Source: JAIVJG01 sp964236735
GTDB taxonomy: Bacteria; Acidobacteriota; Blastocatellia; Pyrinomonadales; Pyrinomonadaceae
NCBI GenBank assembly: GCA_964236735.1
Contig: CAXSFM010000001.1
Span: forward strand, 372,001 to 436,000
Reading direction: 5' to 3'
DNA: 64,000 bases
The notes beneath the pieces are model-generated. The model worked only from the letters and a program-made list of their open reading frames with translations. It was not told where the DNA came from and did no database searches. The translations under genes and the position numbers were made by a program. Positions 34,670 through 45,000 of this stretch are shown in pieces; positions within the stretch are counted from its first letter, which is position 1; each line of letters opens with the position of its first letter.

Positions 34670-37024
34670 TTAAAAGTTGAACGTCTTGCTGACGAGCGTC
34701 GTGTCGCTTGAGCGGAAGGAAGGCGCGGGCATCATCTCGACGGGGCGCGGAGCGTGCGACAGTTCAGGCAGTTGCGGCAACTCGTAAGAGACATCCTCCA
34801 CCGTCAGACGCAGAGGTTTGGCGGCGCGGACTTCGAGCAGCAATTCGATTCCCTCGACGGGCGGCGCGGCATACGAGAGGCGCAGTGTGCGTCGTTGCGC
34901 CGCGCTTGATGTTTGCGGAGTCGCGCGCGTCACTTCGTGATTATTGACGAACGCTCGCAACACTTCCGTCTCCGGGTCTGTGAACATCAACAGCGACGGC
35001 GCTTGTCTCGCTGACGAGATTCGGAGTCGCAGCGTTCGCACATCGCCGTCCGTGTGGTCTTCAAGCGCGGTCACGTTCGGCGCGACGAGCGCGACGGAGG
35101 GCGCACCCGCTTGCCATGAAGGTTGCGTCGCCCACGGGAAAATATCTGCGAGCACTTCATGTTTCGCGTTCTCCGATGAGATGAATTGCTTCGTCCATGA
35201 ATCGAGCGCGGCATCCGTGCTGACCCAACGCGCCTGCGCCGTGTCCGCGTTGAGATGATAAAAAATGCTGTTGGCCTGTCGCCGGTGCGCGTCGAGTCCT
35301 GTGGTGAGTAATCCCGCGCCGATGAACATTACGCCGGCGAAGAGCGCGCCGGACGGCACGCGCCAACGCTTAGCGCCGTGCATGGCGTCAAGGAGCGGAA
35401 GCGCGAGTCCATAGAGCATCACGAGCAAGACCATGAAAAATCCGATGAGCGTCATGCCGAGCATCATCAGCAGCATGTAGATTAGCGGCACGACGAGCAC
35501 GAGACACGGCAACGCGCAGGCCGCCGCCACGCCGAAACTCTTCCAGTCGTCAACGCTCCGATCTTTCGCGCTGATGAAGAACGCCAGCCCACCGAGCGCA
35601 AACAGGAGCGGCCATGCGAAAAGAAATGCGCCGAGCGGGAGCGCGAACGTCGCCAGCAACATCAACGCGAGCCACACCAGCAACGCGCCGGCGTGCAAAT
35701 TCAAGAGACTGATCCGGCGCGCGAGTGTCGCGTAAAAGACGGACGACACAGCGACGGCGAGCAGCACGCAACCGACTTCGTAGAGGCGTATGTTGTAAGG
35801 CGTTTGATACGGCAGCGCGTCGAAGCCGCCGTTCATCTTTCGGATGAGCCACCACGCCGCGTGCGCGACGAATCCCGACAAGCCGCCGCAAATCAACAGC
35901 GCGAAGAATCCCGCCGCCATGCCTTTCAACGTCAAGATTCTTTTCTTCAATCCGAGCCACATCACGTAGATGAAGACCAGCTTCACGAAAATCGTGAGCG
36001 GGACGATCCACGTTGATGAATAGCTGACAAAGGCCGTGCCGAGCAGATTGAAGTAGGCGCGATCTTCCACGCGCGTCTCGCGTAAATCTAGATTGCCGAA
36101 GTCGCGCGCGAGCGTCAGCGCGTAGGAGCCGTGATGCTGGAGGCTGCGCTCGTCAATTTCTTCCACGCTGTCGAGTTGCGTGTGATAACTCGTGAGACAA
36201 TCGGCATAAGCGAAGTTGAGTCCGGCGACTCCGGCCCCTTTGAAGACGGTCATGTCCGTATCGTTCGGCAGGCGTTTATAGACCGCATACATCAGCGAAC
36301 TCGCCACGACGTGCGGAGCCGACCGTTCAAGCTCGCTGATAAGCGTGCCGTTGCCTTCGCTCGTCTCGAACATCAGGGAGGGGCCGCCCGCGCCGCGCGC
36401 CTCGAAGTTAAGGACGAGTCCCACATCGCGCATCCACGGATGCTCCGCGACGAACGCGCGCGCGCCGAGCAGTCCGAGTTCTTCGCCGTCCGTGAACAGA
36501 AAGATGACATCGTTTTTGAGCGGCGCGCCCGTCTTCAAAGCGCGGAGCGTTTCCAGCAGCGTGACGACGCCCGCGCCGTCGTCGCTTGCGCCCGGCGCAG
36601 TGTTGACCGAGTCGTAGTGCGCGGCGAGCATGAGAGCCTTGCTGTTGTCTGTCCCGCGCACGCGGGCGACGATGTTTCGCATTGTCCCGGCGGCGACGGG
36701 TCGCCCGTCACCTCGATCTTTCGCGACGACGCTCGCCTCCTGCACGGACGGTTCGACGCCGAGCGCGCTCAGTTCATTGATGATGTATTCGCGGACGCGC
36801 GCGTGTTCCATCGAGCCGGTCGGATGGGCTTTCTGTGCGATGTTGCGGAGGTGTCGCATGGCGCGACCCGAAGAGAATTCCGCGAGCGGCGCGTTGTCTA
36901 AAACGCGCGCGGGCGGCTGGATGAGCGTGATGCAGAGATAGACGAGCAGCAGGATAAAAAAGAATGCCGCCATACTTCTGGCGGCATTCTTCTGCGTTTG
37001 TTCTGTGTTCGTCTTCGTTTCCAC
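34670..37024 (-). CDS. Membrane M28-family metallopeptidase
   Basis: A 784-residue zinc aminopeptidase-type protein like the ER metallopeptidase/Fxna group. One membrane helix (residues 18-36) precedes the M28 domain facing outside; zinc ligands and catalytic residues are visible as AAHYDSV (H136), GASDDGAG (D149), DGEELGLLG (E181, E182), NFEARG and SYHTQLD. The C-terminal half has about eight further membrane helices and ends in a beta-rich domain. It probably trims peptides at the cell surface. A short hairpin follows the stop. Confidence 0.9.
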   Translation of the reverse strand: METKTNTEQTQKNAARSMAAFFFILLLVYLCITLIQPPARVLDNAPLAEFSSGRAMRHLRNIAQKAHPTGSMEHARVREYIINELSALGVEPSVQEASVVAKDRGDGRPVAAGTMRNIVARVRGTDNSKALMLAAHYDSVNTAPGASDDGAGVVTLLETLRALKTGAPLKNDVIFLFTDGEELGLLGARAFVAEHPWMRDVGLVLNFEARGAGGPSLMFETSEGNGTLISELERSAPHVVASSLMYAVYKRLPNDTDMTVFKGAGVAGLNFAYADCLTSYHTQLDSVEEIDERSLQHHGSYALTLARDFGNLDLRETRVEDRAYFNLLGTAFVSYSSTWIVPLTIFVKLVFIYVMWLGLKKRILTLKGMAAGFFALLICGGLSGFVAHAAWWLIRKMNGGFDALPYQTPYNIRLYEVGCVLLAVAVSSVFYATLARRISLLNLHAGALLVWLALMLLATFALPLGAFLFAWPLLFALGGLAFFISAKDRSVDDWKSFGVAAACALPCLVLVVPLIYMLLMMLGMTLIGFFMVLLVMLYGLALPLLDAMHGAKRWRVPSGALFAGVMFIGAGLLTTGLDAHRRQANSIFYHLNADTAQARWVSTDAALDSWTKQFISSENAKHEVLADIFPWATQPSWQAGAPSVALVAPNVTALEDHTDGDVRTLRLRISSARQAPSLLMFTDPETEVLRAFVNNHEVTRATPQTSSAAQRRTLRLSYAAPPVEGIELLLEVRAAKPLRLTVEDVSYELPQLPELSHAPRPVEMMPAPSFRSSDTTLVSKTFNF

Positions 37025-37050
37025 TTTTGGATTTTCTAATCAATGCAGAG

Positions 37051-37404
37051 TTAACCGAAGAGAGGCTCGCCATCATAGACGACGCTCCAACCGTTGCGGC
37101 GGCTCGTCGCGAGGCTGCGGTTGAACCAGTTGAGCGCCGTCTCCTCGTCGTCGTAACGCTGTGCGGAGGGCAGAGACTCGCGCGGGTCAACGCGCACGAT
37201 CTGGCCTCCGGCGGGCGACACTTTCAGCGTCAGTAGCGCGATCAAATCGTTCTTCGTCATCACCGCCGTGCGAATCTCGGATGATTCATCATCGTCGTCT
37301 TCAAAGTCGTCTTCGTCATCGTCCGCGCTGGCGAAAAACTCCGTCGTCTCCGTCTCCGGCTCATCATCAATCAAATCTTCAAAAAAGTCGTTCTGGTCGT
37401 TCAT
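37051..37404 (-). CDS. Small acidic hypothetical protein
   Basis: The 117-residue protein has an extremely acidic N-terminal half (DDDEDDFEDDDDES and similar). The C-terminal half is compact (LIALLTLKVSPAGGQIVRVD, ALNWFNRSLATSRRNGWSVVYDG). It is probably cytoplasmic; no family is recognised. Such Asp/Glu-rich tails are seen in nucleic-acid-mimicking and chaperone-like proteins, but nothing here proves either. It lies just upstream of the M28 gene on the same strand and diverges from glpK. Confidence 0.65.
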   Translation of the reverse strand: MNDQNDFFEDLIDDEPETETTEFFASADDDEDDFEDDDDESSEIRTAVMTKNDLIALLTLKVSPAGGQIVRVDPRESLPSAQRYDDEETALNWFNRSLATSRRNGWSVVYDGEPLFG

Positions 37405-37533
37405 CTCTCCGTACTCACTTCTCCAGACAAATTATGTGGCGTGCAAAATGTTAACTTCAACCGTGCGACTCTCGCGCCGCACGAAACATATACTACACTA
37501 GCCGCCACCACAAGACGAAGGAGCGAGACTTTG

Positions 37534-39042
37534 ATGGACGGTCAACATTTTGCGCTCGCGATAGATCAGGGAACGACGGGCACGACCGCCCTCGTCTTCG
37601 ACCGTGAGGCGCACATTCGCGGGCGCGCTTATTGCGAATTGACGCAGCATTTTCCCGCGCCCGGCCACGTCGAACACGACGCCGAAGAAATCTGGCGTAC
37701 CTGTCTGAGCGTCGCCGGCGAAGCGTTGCGCGCCGCGAAAATCCCTGCCGGCAACTTGTGCGCCATCGGCATCACGAACCAGCGCGAGACGGTCTTGATG
37801 TGGGAGCGCGCGTCGGGCACGCCAATCGCGCGAGCAATCGTCTGGCAGGATCGGCGAACAGCCTCGCACTGTGATGAGTTGAAAGCGCGCGGACTCGAAG
37901 AGACGTTCAGGCGCAAGACGGGACTGGTGCTTGACCCGTATTTTTCGGGAACGAAAATCAAGTGGCTGCTCGACCACACGCCGGGCTTGCGCGCGCGCGC
38001 CTCACGCGGCGAGATCGCTTTCGGCACAGTTGATTCGTGGCTCGTCTGGAAATTGACGGGCGGTCGCGTCCACGCCACAGATTATTCCAACGCCTCGCGC
38101 ACGCTGCTCTATAACATTCACGAACTCGCGTGGGATGAAGAATTGCTCGCACTGCTCGACGTGCCGCGCGACATTCTTCCCGAAGTGAAACCCTCTTCAC
38201 ACGTCTATGGCGAGACGGAGCCATCCGCTTTCTTCGGCCACAGCATTCCCGTCGCAGGCGTCGCGGGCGACCAGCAGGCTGCGCTCTTCGGGCAGGCTTG
38301 CTACGACGCGGGAATGACGAAAAACACTTACGGCACAGGCTCGTTTCTGTTGATGAATACGGGACAAGAAATCGTGCCGAGCAAGGAAGGGTTGCTGACG
38401 ACAATCGCGTGGCGCATCGGTGTCGAGCCGGTCGAGTACGCGCTGGAAGGTTCAATCTTCGTCGCCGGCGCGGCGGTGCAATGGCTGCGCGACGGCTTGC
38501 GAATCATCGAGTCGGCATCTGAGACGGAAGCGTTGGCGCGCTCGCTCGAATCGAACGAAGGAGTTTATTTCGTGCCCGCGCTGGCCGGACTTGGCGCGCC
38601 GCACTGGGACGCATACGCGCGCGGCGCGCTCGTCGGTTTGACGCGCGGCACGACACGCGCGCATCTCGCACGGGCAACGCTCGAAAGTATGTGTTACCAG
38701 ACGCGCGACGTGCTGGAAGCGATGGAGCGCAACGCGGGCGTGCGCCTGCCCGTCTTGCGCGTGGACGGCGGCGCGGTGGGCAACAGTTTCCTGATGCAGT
38801 TTCAAGCGGACATTCTCGGCGTTCCGGTCGAAGTCCCGGAGATTACGGAGACGACTGCCGCCGGCGCGGCTTATCTCGCAGGTCTCGCCGTTGGCTTCTG
38901 GCGAAATCGCGCGGAGATCGGCGCGCGGTGGCGTGTGGCGCGCACCTACGAGCCGCAGATGAGCGAAGAGATGCGCGCGCGGCTGCACAGACGCTGGCTC
39001 AAAGCAGTGGAACGCGCTCGCGATTGGGAGCGCGAAGAGTAA
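37534..39042 (+). CDS. glpK: Glycerol kinase
   Basis: Phosphorylates glycerol to glycerol-3-phosphate with ATP. The 502-residue FGGY kinase starts ALAIDQGTTGTTALVFD (phosphate-binding), with GITNQRETVLMWE, the FGGY signature GMTKNTYGTGSFLLMNTG and the second signature VLRVDGGAVGNSFLMQFQADILG. The ATG at 37534 has GAAGGAG upstream; the 31-codon extension is not conserved-looking. glpD follows after 8 nt, forming a glycerol-use operon; no glpF transporter is adjacent. Confidence 0.96.
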   Translation: MDGQHFALAIDQGTTGTTALVFDREAHIRGRAYCELTQHFPAPGHVEHDAEEIWRTCLSVAGEALRAAKIPAGNLCAIGITNQRETVLMWERASGTPIARAIVWQDRRTASHCDELKARGLEETFRRKTGLVLDPYFSGTKIKWLLDHTPGLRARASRGEIAFGTVDSWLVWKLTGGRVHATDYSNASRTLLYNIHELAWDEELLALLDVPRDILPEVKPSSHVYGETEPSAFFGHSIPVAGVAGDQQAALFGQACYDAGMTKNTYGTGSFLLMNTGQEIVPSKEGLLTTIAWRIGVEPVEYALEGSIFVAGAAVQWLRDGLRIIESASETEALARSLESNEGVYFVPALAGLGAPHWDAYARGALVGLTRGTTRAHLARATLESMCYQTRDVLEAMERNAGVRLPVLRVDGGAVGNSFLMQFQADILGVPVEVPEITETTAAGAAYLAGLAVGFWRNRAEIGARWRVARTYEPQMSEEMRARLHRRWLKAVERARDWEREE

Positions 39043-39050
39043 GCGAAGTC

Positions 39051-40736
39051 ATGGCGCGAGCGCGACGGCGACGGATAAAATCAAACGTGACGCGACGTAT
39101 TACAGACGACATCACACGCGCATCCTTCGATGCCATCATCATCGGCGCGGGCATCAACGGCGCGGGCATCGCGCGCGACGCCTCGATGCGCGGGCTTCGC
39201 GTGCTGCTTCTCGACAAAGGCGACATTTGCGCTGGCACATCGGCGTGGTCAACGCGACTGATTCACGGCGGCCTGCGCTACCTCGAACACGGCGAACTCG
39301 GTCTGGTGCGCGAGTCGCTCAACGAGCGCGAGACGCTGCTCCGCATCGCGCCGCACCTCGTCAAGCCGCTCGCCATCCTGATTCCGATTTATGAGAATGC
39401 GCGTCGCGGCTGGCACACACTGCGCGCCGGCATGATCGCCTATGATTTACTCTCGTTCGGTAAATCGCTCGCACGACATCACATGCTCACGCGCGCGGAG
39501 ACGCTTCAACGCGCGCCCGGCCTCAACCCGCACGAGTTGCGCGGCGCGGCTCTCTACTACGACGCGCAAGTCGAATATGCCGAGCGGCTGGTGCTGGAAA
39601 ATGTTTTGTCGGCGCAGGCGCACGGCGCGAAAGTTTTGACTTACGCTCGTGTCCTTCGCGTGCTGATTGAAGATGGCGCGGCGTGCGGCGTCGAATTTCA
39701 AGACTTGCTCGGAGGCGGCGACAGTAACAGCACGCACGCGGCACGCGCGCCGCTCGTCGTCAACGTCGCGGGGCCTTGGGTTGATGAAGTTCTCGCACAA
39801 GCAACACTGCCTGCCGCTGCCGTCAAACTCATCGGCGGGACGCGCGGGAGCCACATCGTTGTCGGCAAGTTCGACGGCGCGCCCGCGTCCGCGCTCTACA
39901 CGGAAGCGCGCGCCGACGGGCGTCCGTTTTTTATTATTCCCTGGGACGACAAAATCCTGATCGGTACGACGGACACGCGATACGAAGGCGACCTTGACCG
40001 CGTTGAAGCGGACGAGACGGAGATCGTTTACCTGCTCGACGAAACGAATCGCTTGCTGCCTGCCGTGCGGCTCACGCGCTCGGATGTGTTCTACACTTAT
40101 TCCGGCGTGCGCCCTCTGCCGTTCAACGAGACGGGAGCGGAGGCCGGCATCACGCGACGCCATTTCGTGCGCGCAGACACTTCGGGCGTGCGTCATCTCG
40201 TCTCAATCGTCGGCGGCAAGCTGACCACTTATCGCAGTCTCTCTGAAGAAACCGTCAATCTTTTGTTCGAGCGACTCGGCAAAAATTCGCCGCCGTGTGA
40301 GACGGCACGCACGCCGCTTCCCGGCGCGGCGGATGACTTCCAAAAGTTCAGCGAAGATTTCAAGCATGAGAGTTCTCTGCCGGACAAGACGAACGCGCGG
40401 CTTTTGAAAATCTACGGCGCGCGCGGGGCGGAAGTGTTGCAACTCGCGCGCGTGCATCCTGAATTGAGCGAAACTATCTGCCCTGAGACCGGCAGCATCG
40501 GCGCGGAAGTTCTTTTTTCCTTCGAGCATGAGATGGCGCAGACGCTGTCTGACTGCCTGTTGCGTCGCACGCTCATCGGCTTGAACAGCGCTTCGGGGTT
40601 GGATGCGTTGAGCGCGGCGGCGGCCATCGCGCGTCAATATTTGGGATGGGACGAGAGCCGTGCGGCGCGCGAGACGGCGGATTATCGTGAGTACGTCAGA
40701 CGTTTTCATCCGGCGAATTTGAGCGCGTCGCGTTGA
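39051..40736 (+). CDS. glpD: FAD-dependent glycerol-3-phosphate dehydrogenase
   Basis: Oxidises glycerol-3-phosphate to dihydroxyacetone phosphate at the membrane, passing electrons to quinone. The 561-residue protein has a basic N-terminus (MARARRRRIK), the FAD motif AIIIGAGINGAGIARDASMRG, DICAGTSAWSTRLIHGGLRYLEHGE and IVGGKLTTYRSLSEE. The C-terminal helical DAO_C domain is present. Length fits the GlpD family. The ATG at 39051 lies 8 nt after glpK, so the two are cotranscribed. Confidence 0.95.
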   Translation: MARARRRRIKSNVTRRITDDITRASFDAIIIGAGINGAGIARDASMRGLRVLLLDKGDICAGTSAWSTRLIHGGLRYLEHGELGLVRESLNERETLLRIAPHLVKPLAILIPIYENARRGWHTLRAGMIAYDLLSFGKSLARHHMLTRAETLQRAPGLNPHELRGAALYYDAQVEYAERLVLENVLSAQAHGAKVLTYARVLRVLIEDGAACGVEFQDLLGGGDSNSTHAARAPLVVNVAGPWVDEVLAQATLPAAAVKLIGGTRGSHIVVGKFDGAPASALYTEARADGRPFFIIPWDDKILIGTTDTRYEGDLDRVEADETEIVYLLDETNRLLPAVRLTRSDVFYTYSGVRPLPFNETGAEAGITRRHFVRADTSGVRHLVSIVGGKLTTYRSLSEETVNLLFERLGKNSPPCETARTPLPGAADDFQKFSEDFKHESSLPDKTNARLLKIYGARGAEVLQLARVHPELSETICPETGSIGAEVLFSFEHEMAQTLSDCLLRRTLIGLNSASGLDALSAAAAIARQYLGWDESRAARETADYREYVRRFHPANLSASR

Positions 40737-40851
40737 TGCGCGTCTATCCGGCATCATTGATGCGCGTTCGTTCTCTCGCGCTCAAGCATCATCAAACGCG
40801 CTCTTGATTTTAACTTTTCATCAACCTGAATCGGAGGCGACAACAAAACGC

Positions 40852-41877
40852 ATGGTCAATCACACGACAGGCGCTCTCCCGGCAACGATGCGCGCGCTTG
40901 AGCTGCGCGCTTACGACGGCGCGGATAATTCTCTGCGGCTCGTCGAGAAACCTCTTCCGCGTCCCGCGAAGGGCGAGGTGCTGGTGCGCGTCGCGGCGTC
41001 GCCGGTCAATCCTTCCGACCTGATGTTTTTGCGCGGCATGTACGTGAAGAAGAAACTGCCAATCGTCGCGGGCTTCGAGGGCAGCGGCGAGGTCGTGGCG
41101 TCGGGCGGCGGACTGCTCGCGAATTATTTGAAGGGCAAGCGCGTGGCGTGCGCGGCGCCGCTCGACGGAGATGGGACGTGGGCGGAATACGTGTTGACGC
41201 AGGCGGGCTTGTGCGTGCCCTTGCTTAAACAAACCGACACGGAGCAAGCGGCATCGCTCATCGTCAATCCATTCACGGCGTGGGCATTGTTGGAACGAGC
41301 GCGACGCGCGCGTGCTGCCGCCGTCGTGCAGACTGCCGCCGCGAGCGCGCTCGGTCGCATGATCGTCAGGCTGGCAGCGAAGCGCGGCGTGCCGCTCGTT
41401 AATGTCGTGCGAAGAGTTGAACAGGTCGAGCTGTTGATACGTGAAGGCGCGCGCTATGTGCTCAACAGCAGCGACGCGGATTTCGACAAACAGTTAAGCG
41501 ACTTGTGCCGCGAGCTTCGCGTGACCATCGGGTTCGACGCGATAGCGGGCGAGATGACGGGACGCATCCTTAACGCGATGCTTGCGGGCGGGCGCGTCTA
41601 TGTTTATGGCGCGCTGTCGCAGGAAGGCTGCGTGATTCATCCGCGCTCATTCATTTTTGAAAAGAAGAGCGTCGAGGGTTTCTGGCTCTCCCACTGGCTG
41701 CGCTCGCAGAGTTTGTACGGCAAAATTATCACTTCGAGAAAAGTGCAGCGGCTACTCGGCAACGAATTAAAAACCGAGATTCGCGCGCGCCTGCCGCTCG
41801 AAAAAGCTGCGGAGGGCTTGCATCAATACACAGAACAAATGACGGGAGGGAAAATCATTTTCGTCCCCAACTCTTGA
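40852..41877 (+). CDS. Zinc-free MDR-family reductase
   Basis: A 341-residue medium-chain dehydrogenase/reductase like 2-enoyl thioester reductases or quinone reductases. The N-terminal GroES-like domain has SPVNPSDLMFLRG and GFEGSGEVVASGGG; no catalytic zinc ligands are present. The nucleotide-binding part is atypical, with VVQTAAASALGRMIVRLA in place of a clear GxGxxG. ATG 40852 follows GGAGG at 15 nt. It lies 115 nt after glpD and may be independent. Confidence 0.85.
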   Translation: MVNHTTGALPATMRALELRAYDGADNSLRLVEKPLPRPAKGEVLVRVAASPVNPSDLMFLRGMYVKKKLPIVAGFEGSGEVVASGGGLLANYLKGKRVACAAPLDGDGTWAEYVLTQAGLCVPLLKQTDTEQAASLIVNPFTAWALLERARRARAAAVVQTAAASALGRMIVRLAAKRGVPLVNVVRRVEQVELLIREGARYVLNSSDADFDKQLSDLCRELRVTIGFDAIAGEMTGRILNAMLAGGRVYVYGALSQEGCVIHPRSFIFEKKSVEGFWLSHWLRSQSLYGKIITSRKVQRLLGNELKTEIRARLPLEKAAEGLHQYTEQMTGGKIIFVPNS

Positions 41878-41882
41878 AAAGC

Positions 41883-41958
41883 AATGATAAGTGATGAATG
41901 ATGAATAGAGGGCGGCGCTTCTTGTCTTCAATTCACCATTCATCACTCATCATTTATC
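41883..41958. repeat. Palindromic intergenic repeat, GATGAAT/GTGATGA type
   Basis: Left arm AATGATAAGTGATGAATGAT faces right arm units ATTCACCATTCATCACTCAT and CATTTATC. The centre is AGAGGGCGGCGCTTCTTG. It starts 6 nt after the MDR gene and mixes both heptamer types. Confidence 0.75.
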
Positions 41959-42026
41959 CAAACCGCTCACAACCAACGGGCAACCATCGCGCATCCTAGC
42001 CGCACAATTTAGTGGAGGGAAACGTG

Positions 42027-45000
42027 ATGATGAGACGCCAATGGTTCTCCGTCGTCTTCGGCCTCGCCGTGTTGCTCTGCGGCATTCAACTCTCTCATGC
42101 CGGTTCATCTTTCGGCGTTGACGAATCAGACATTAAAATTTCGCTCGACCAACGTGAGACGAGCGTCTCGCTCGCGCTTCGCAACGGCACGGGCAAAAAT
42201 TTCACGGCGCGCGTCCAACTCGAACTGCTCGACCCCGCCAGCAAAGTGCGCGCCTCTGCCGCGCTTGATGTGGCGGTCAAGCGCGGCGCAAGCAGCGTCA
42301 ACGTGCCGCTCGCCTTCCCTTACGACAAACTCGTCGAGTCCGAGCGCAAAGAGTTTCCCTGGTATCGCCTGCGCTACACCGTCACTCCGCAAAACTCCGG
42401 CGCGGCAGTGACGGCGGATACAGTTGCGGGCGTCGTCTCGATCTCGGAAGTCACGCCCGACCTCTTCGAGTTGCGCGTCAACGCCTCAAGCGACGCGAGT
42501 TCGGGTTCGCTCTATCGCGCGCGCGTCCGCACCGCCAATCCCGTCACGCAGCATCCCGTCAAAAATATTCCAATCGTGGCTGAACTGAAATTCGACACGG
42601 CTGACGACAAGAAAATTTCCATCAAAGCTTCAGGCGCGACCGATGAAGAGGGTTTCGCCACGCTCGACTTCAAGCTGCCGCCCGACGCTGTGCCCGGAGA
42701 CAGTGATGCCAGTTTGAAAGTAACGGCAGAGCGCGGCTTTCTCACGCAGAAAGCCGAGACGGAAGTGAAATTCAACAAAGAGCCGCGCCTGCTTTTAACG
42801 ACCGATAAGCCGCTCTATCAGCCGGGACAGATGCTACACGCGCGCTCGCTCGTCTTCGATGCGACGCATCACGCCATCGCGGACACGAGCGCCACGCTCC
42901 GACTCGAAGACCCGGACGGCACAGTTGTATATCGCACGACGCTCAAGACTTCGCGCTTCGGCGTCGCCAGCGCGGACTGGCAGATTCCCGACAACATCAA
43001 ACTCGGCGACTACTGGCTCAAGTTTGAACTCGCGGACGAAAAGTACAGCGACGAGACGAACGAGACAGACCAGCGCATCAAGATTAGCCGCTACGACCTC
43101 CCGAATTTTTCCGTCACGACAAAGACGGATCATCCTTTTTATCTCGGCGGGCAGAACGCCGAAGTCGAAGTGCATGGCGATTATCTTTTCGGCCAGCCGG
43201 TGAAGAAGGCGCGCGTGCGCGTCGTGCGCGAGACGGAGCGCACCTGGAATTACAAAGAACAAAAGTACGAGACGACAGAGTCGGAGCCGCTGACGGGCGA
43301 GACGGATGCGAGCGGCCTCTTCATCGCGCATCTCGATCTCGCGGACGAACACAAAAAGTTGAAGGATGAGGATTACGCACGCTTTCGCGATCTCGACTTC
43401 GCGGCCTACGTGACAGACCCGACCACGAATCGCACAGAGCAGAGACGCTTTTCCGTGCGGCTGACGAAAGACCCGATTCACGTCTATATCAACGAGGGAC
43501 GCTACCGTCAGGCCGAAGGCTTGCCGCTCGCTTTCTACGTCTCGACTTCCTACGCCGACGGCACGCCCGCGCAGTGCGAAGTCTCCGTCACACGAAAAGG
43601 CGCGACCGTCTCGATGACGCGCACGAAGGAGCAGACCGTCGAACTCGTCGAGCCGGATCGCACGATCCTGAAAGTGAAGACGAATCGGTACGGTGTCGCG
43701 AAAGTGTCCGGCCCCGTCGTGCATCTGAGCGAGGAAGAGGGCAACAACATTTCGCTCCGCTTAGTCGCGCGCGACCGCGAAGGGCAGATGGGACACGGCG
43801 AGGAAGAGTTCTGGCTTTCAGGCGAGCGCACGGAGATTCGCGTCGAGACGGATAAGTCGCTCTACGGCGCGGGTGAGCCTATCGTCGCGGAGATTAGCTC
43901 GAACAAGCAGAAGCTTAATTTGTTCGTTGACGTGTCGAGCGATGGCCGCGTCATCTCTTCGCAACTCGTGCGGCTCGAAGGCGGGCGCGCGTCGCTCACG
44001 CTGCCATACAGCGACGAGTTCAAAGGACGCCTGACCATCTCGGCGACATCAACGGAAATTCCCGAAAACAGATACTACGATTACGTCGGAGGCACGCGCA
44101 CTGTCGTCTATCCGCGCAACCGCGAACTGAACCTCGACGTGCGTTTCGCGCAGACCACCTATCGTCCCGGCGAAGACGCGAGCGCAGACGTGTCCGTCCG
44201 CGCGCCAGACGGCGGCAAGGTTGAGAGCGCGCTTGGCGTCGTCGTCTTCGACAAAGCCGTCGAGGAACGCGCGCGCACGGAGCAGGAGTTTAGCTCCAAC
44301 TTCGGCTTCGGCGGCTCGTTTTATTATCTGTGGTACGGCGCGGGCGATATCGGCGGCATCACGCCGCGCGACATCGAGCAACTCGACATCACAAAGCCGC
44401 ACCCGGACGAACTCGAACTCGTCGCCGAGCTACTCTTCAACAATGATCGTTACGGCTACGAACCCAACATCTTCGGCGGCACGAAGTATGAGTCAGACCA
44501 GCGCGCTGTCTTCGAGAAACTCCTCAACGATGAAGTGAAGCCTCTGCGCGCGACGCTCGCCGTGCGCTACGACGAGCGTCGCGAGTACCCCACCGACGAT
44601 GAAAGTCTGCGGCGCATCACGTCCGATGACGGACTCGACTTCAACGCTCAACGCGACCCGTGGGGCGAGCCTTTCCGCGCGGAGTTTTCGATTGTGCGCG
44701 AATTGGACACGCTGGTTTTATATAGCAACGGCCCCGACAAAAAAGCCAAAACGGGCGATGACATCACCGTCGCGGTTTTGAGTTGGCCTTACTTTCTTCC
44801 CGTCGGCGAGCGCATCAACAAGGCCGTCGCTGATTATCACGCGCGCACGGGCGGCCATATCCGCAACGCTGCCGTGTTGAAAGACGAACTCGCGCGTCGA
44901 GGCTTCAATCTCGACGATTTGCGCGACCGTTGGGGGCAGCCTTATGCGCTCGATTTCGGCATCAGCGAAACGAACTACACCATCGCTATCAAAAGCGGCG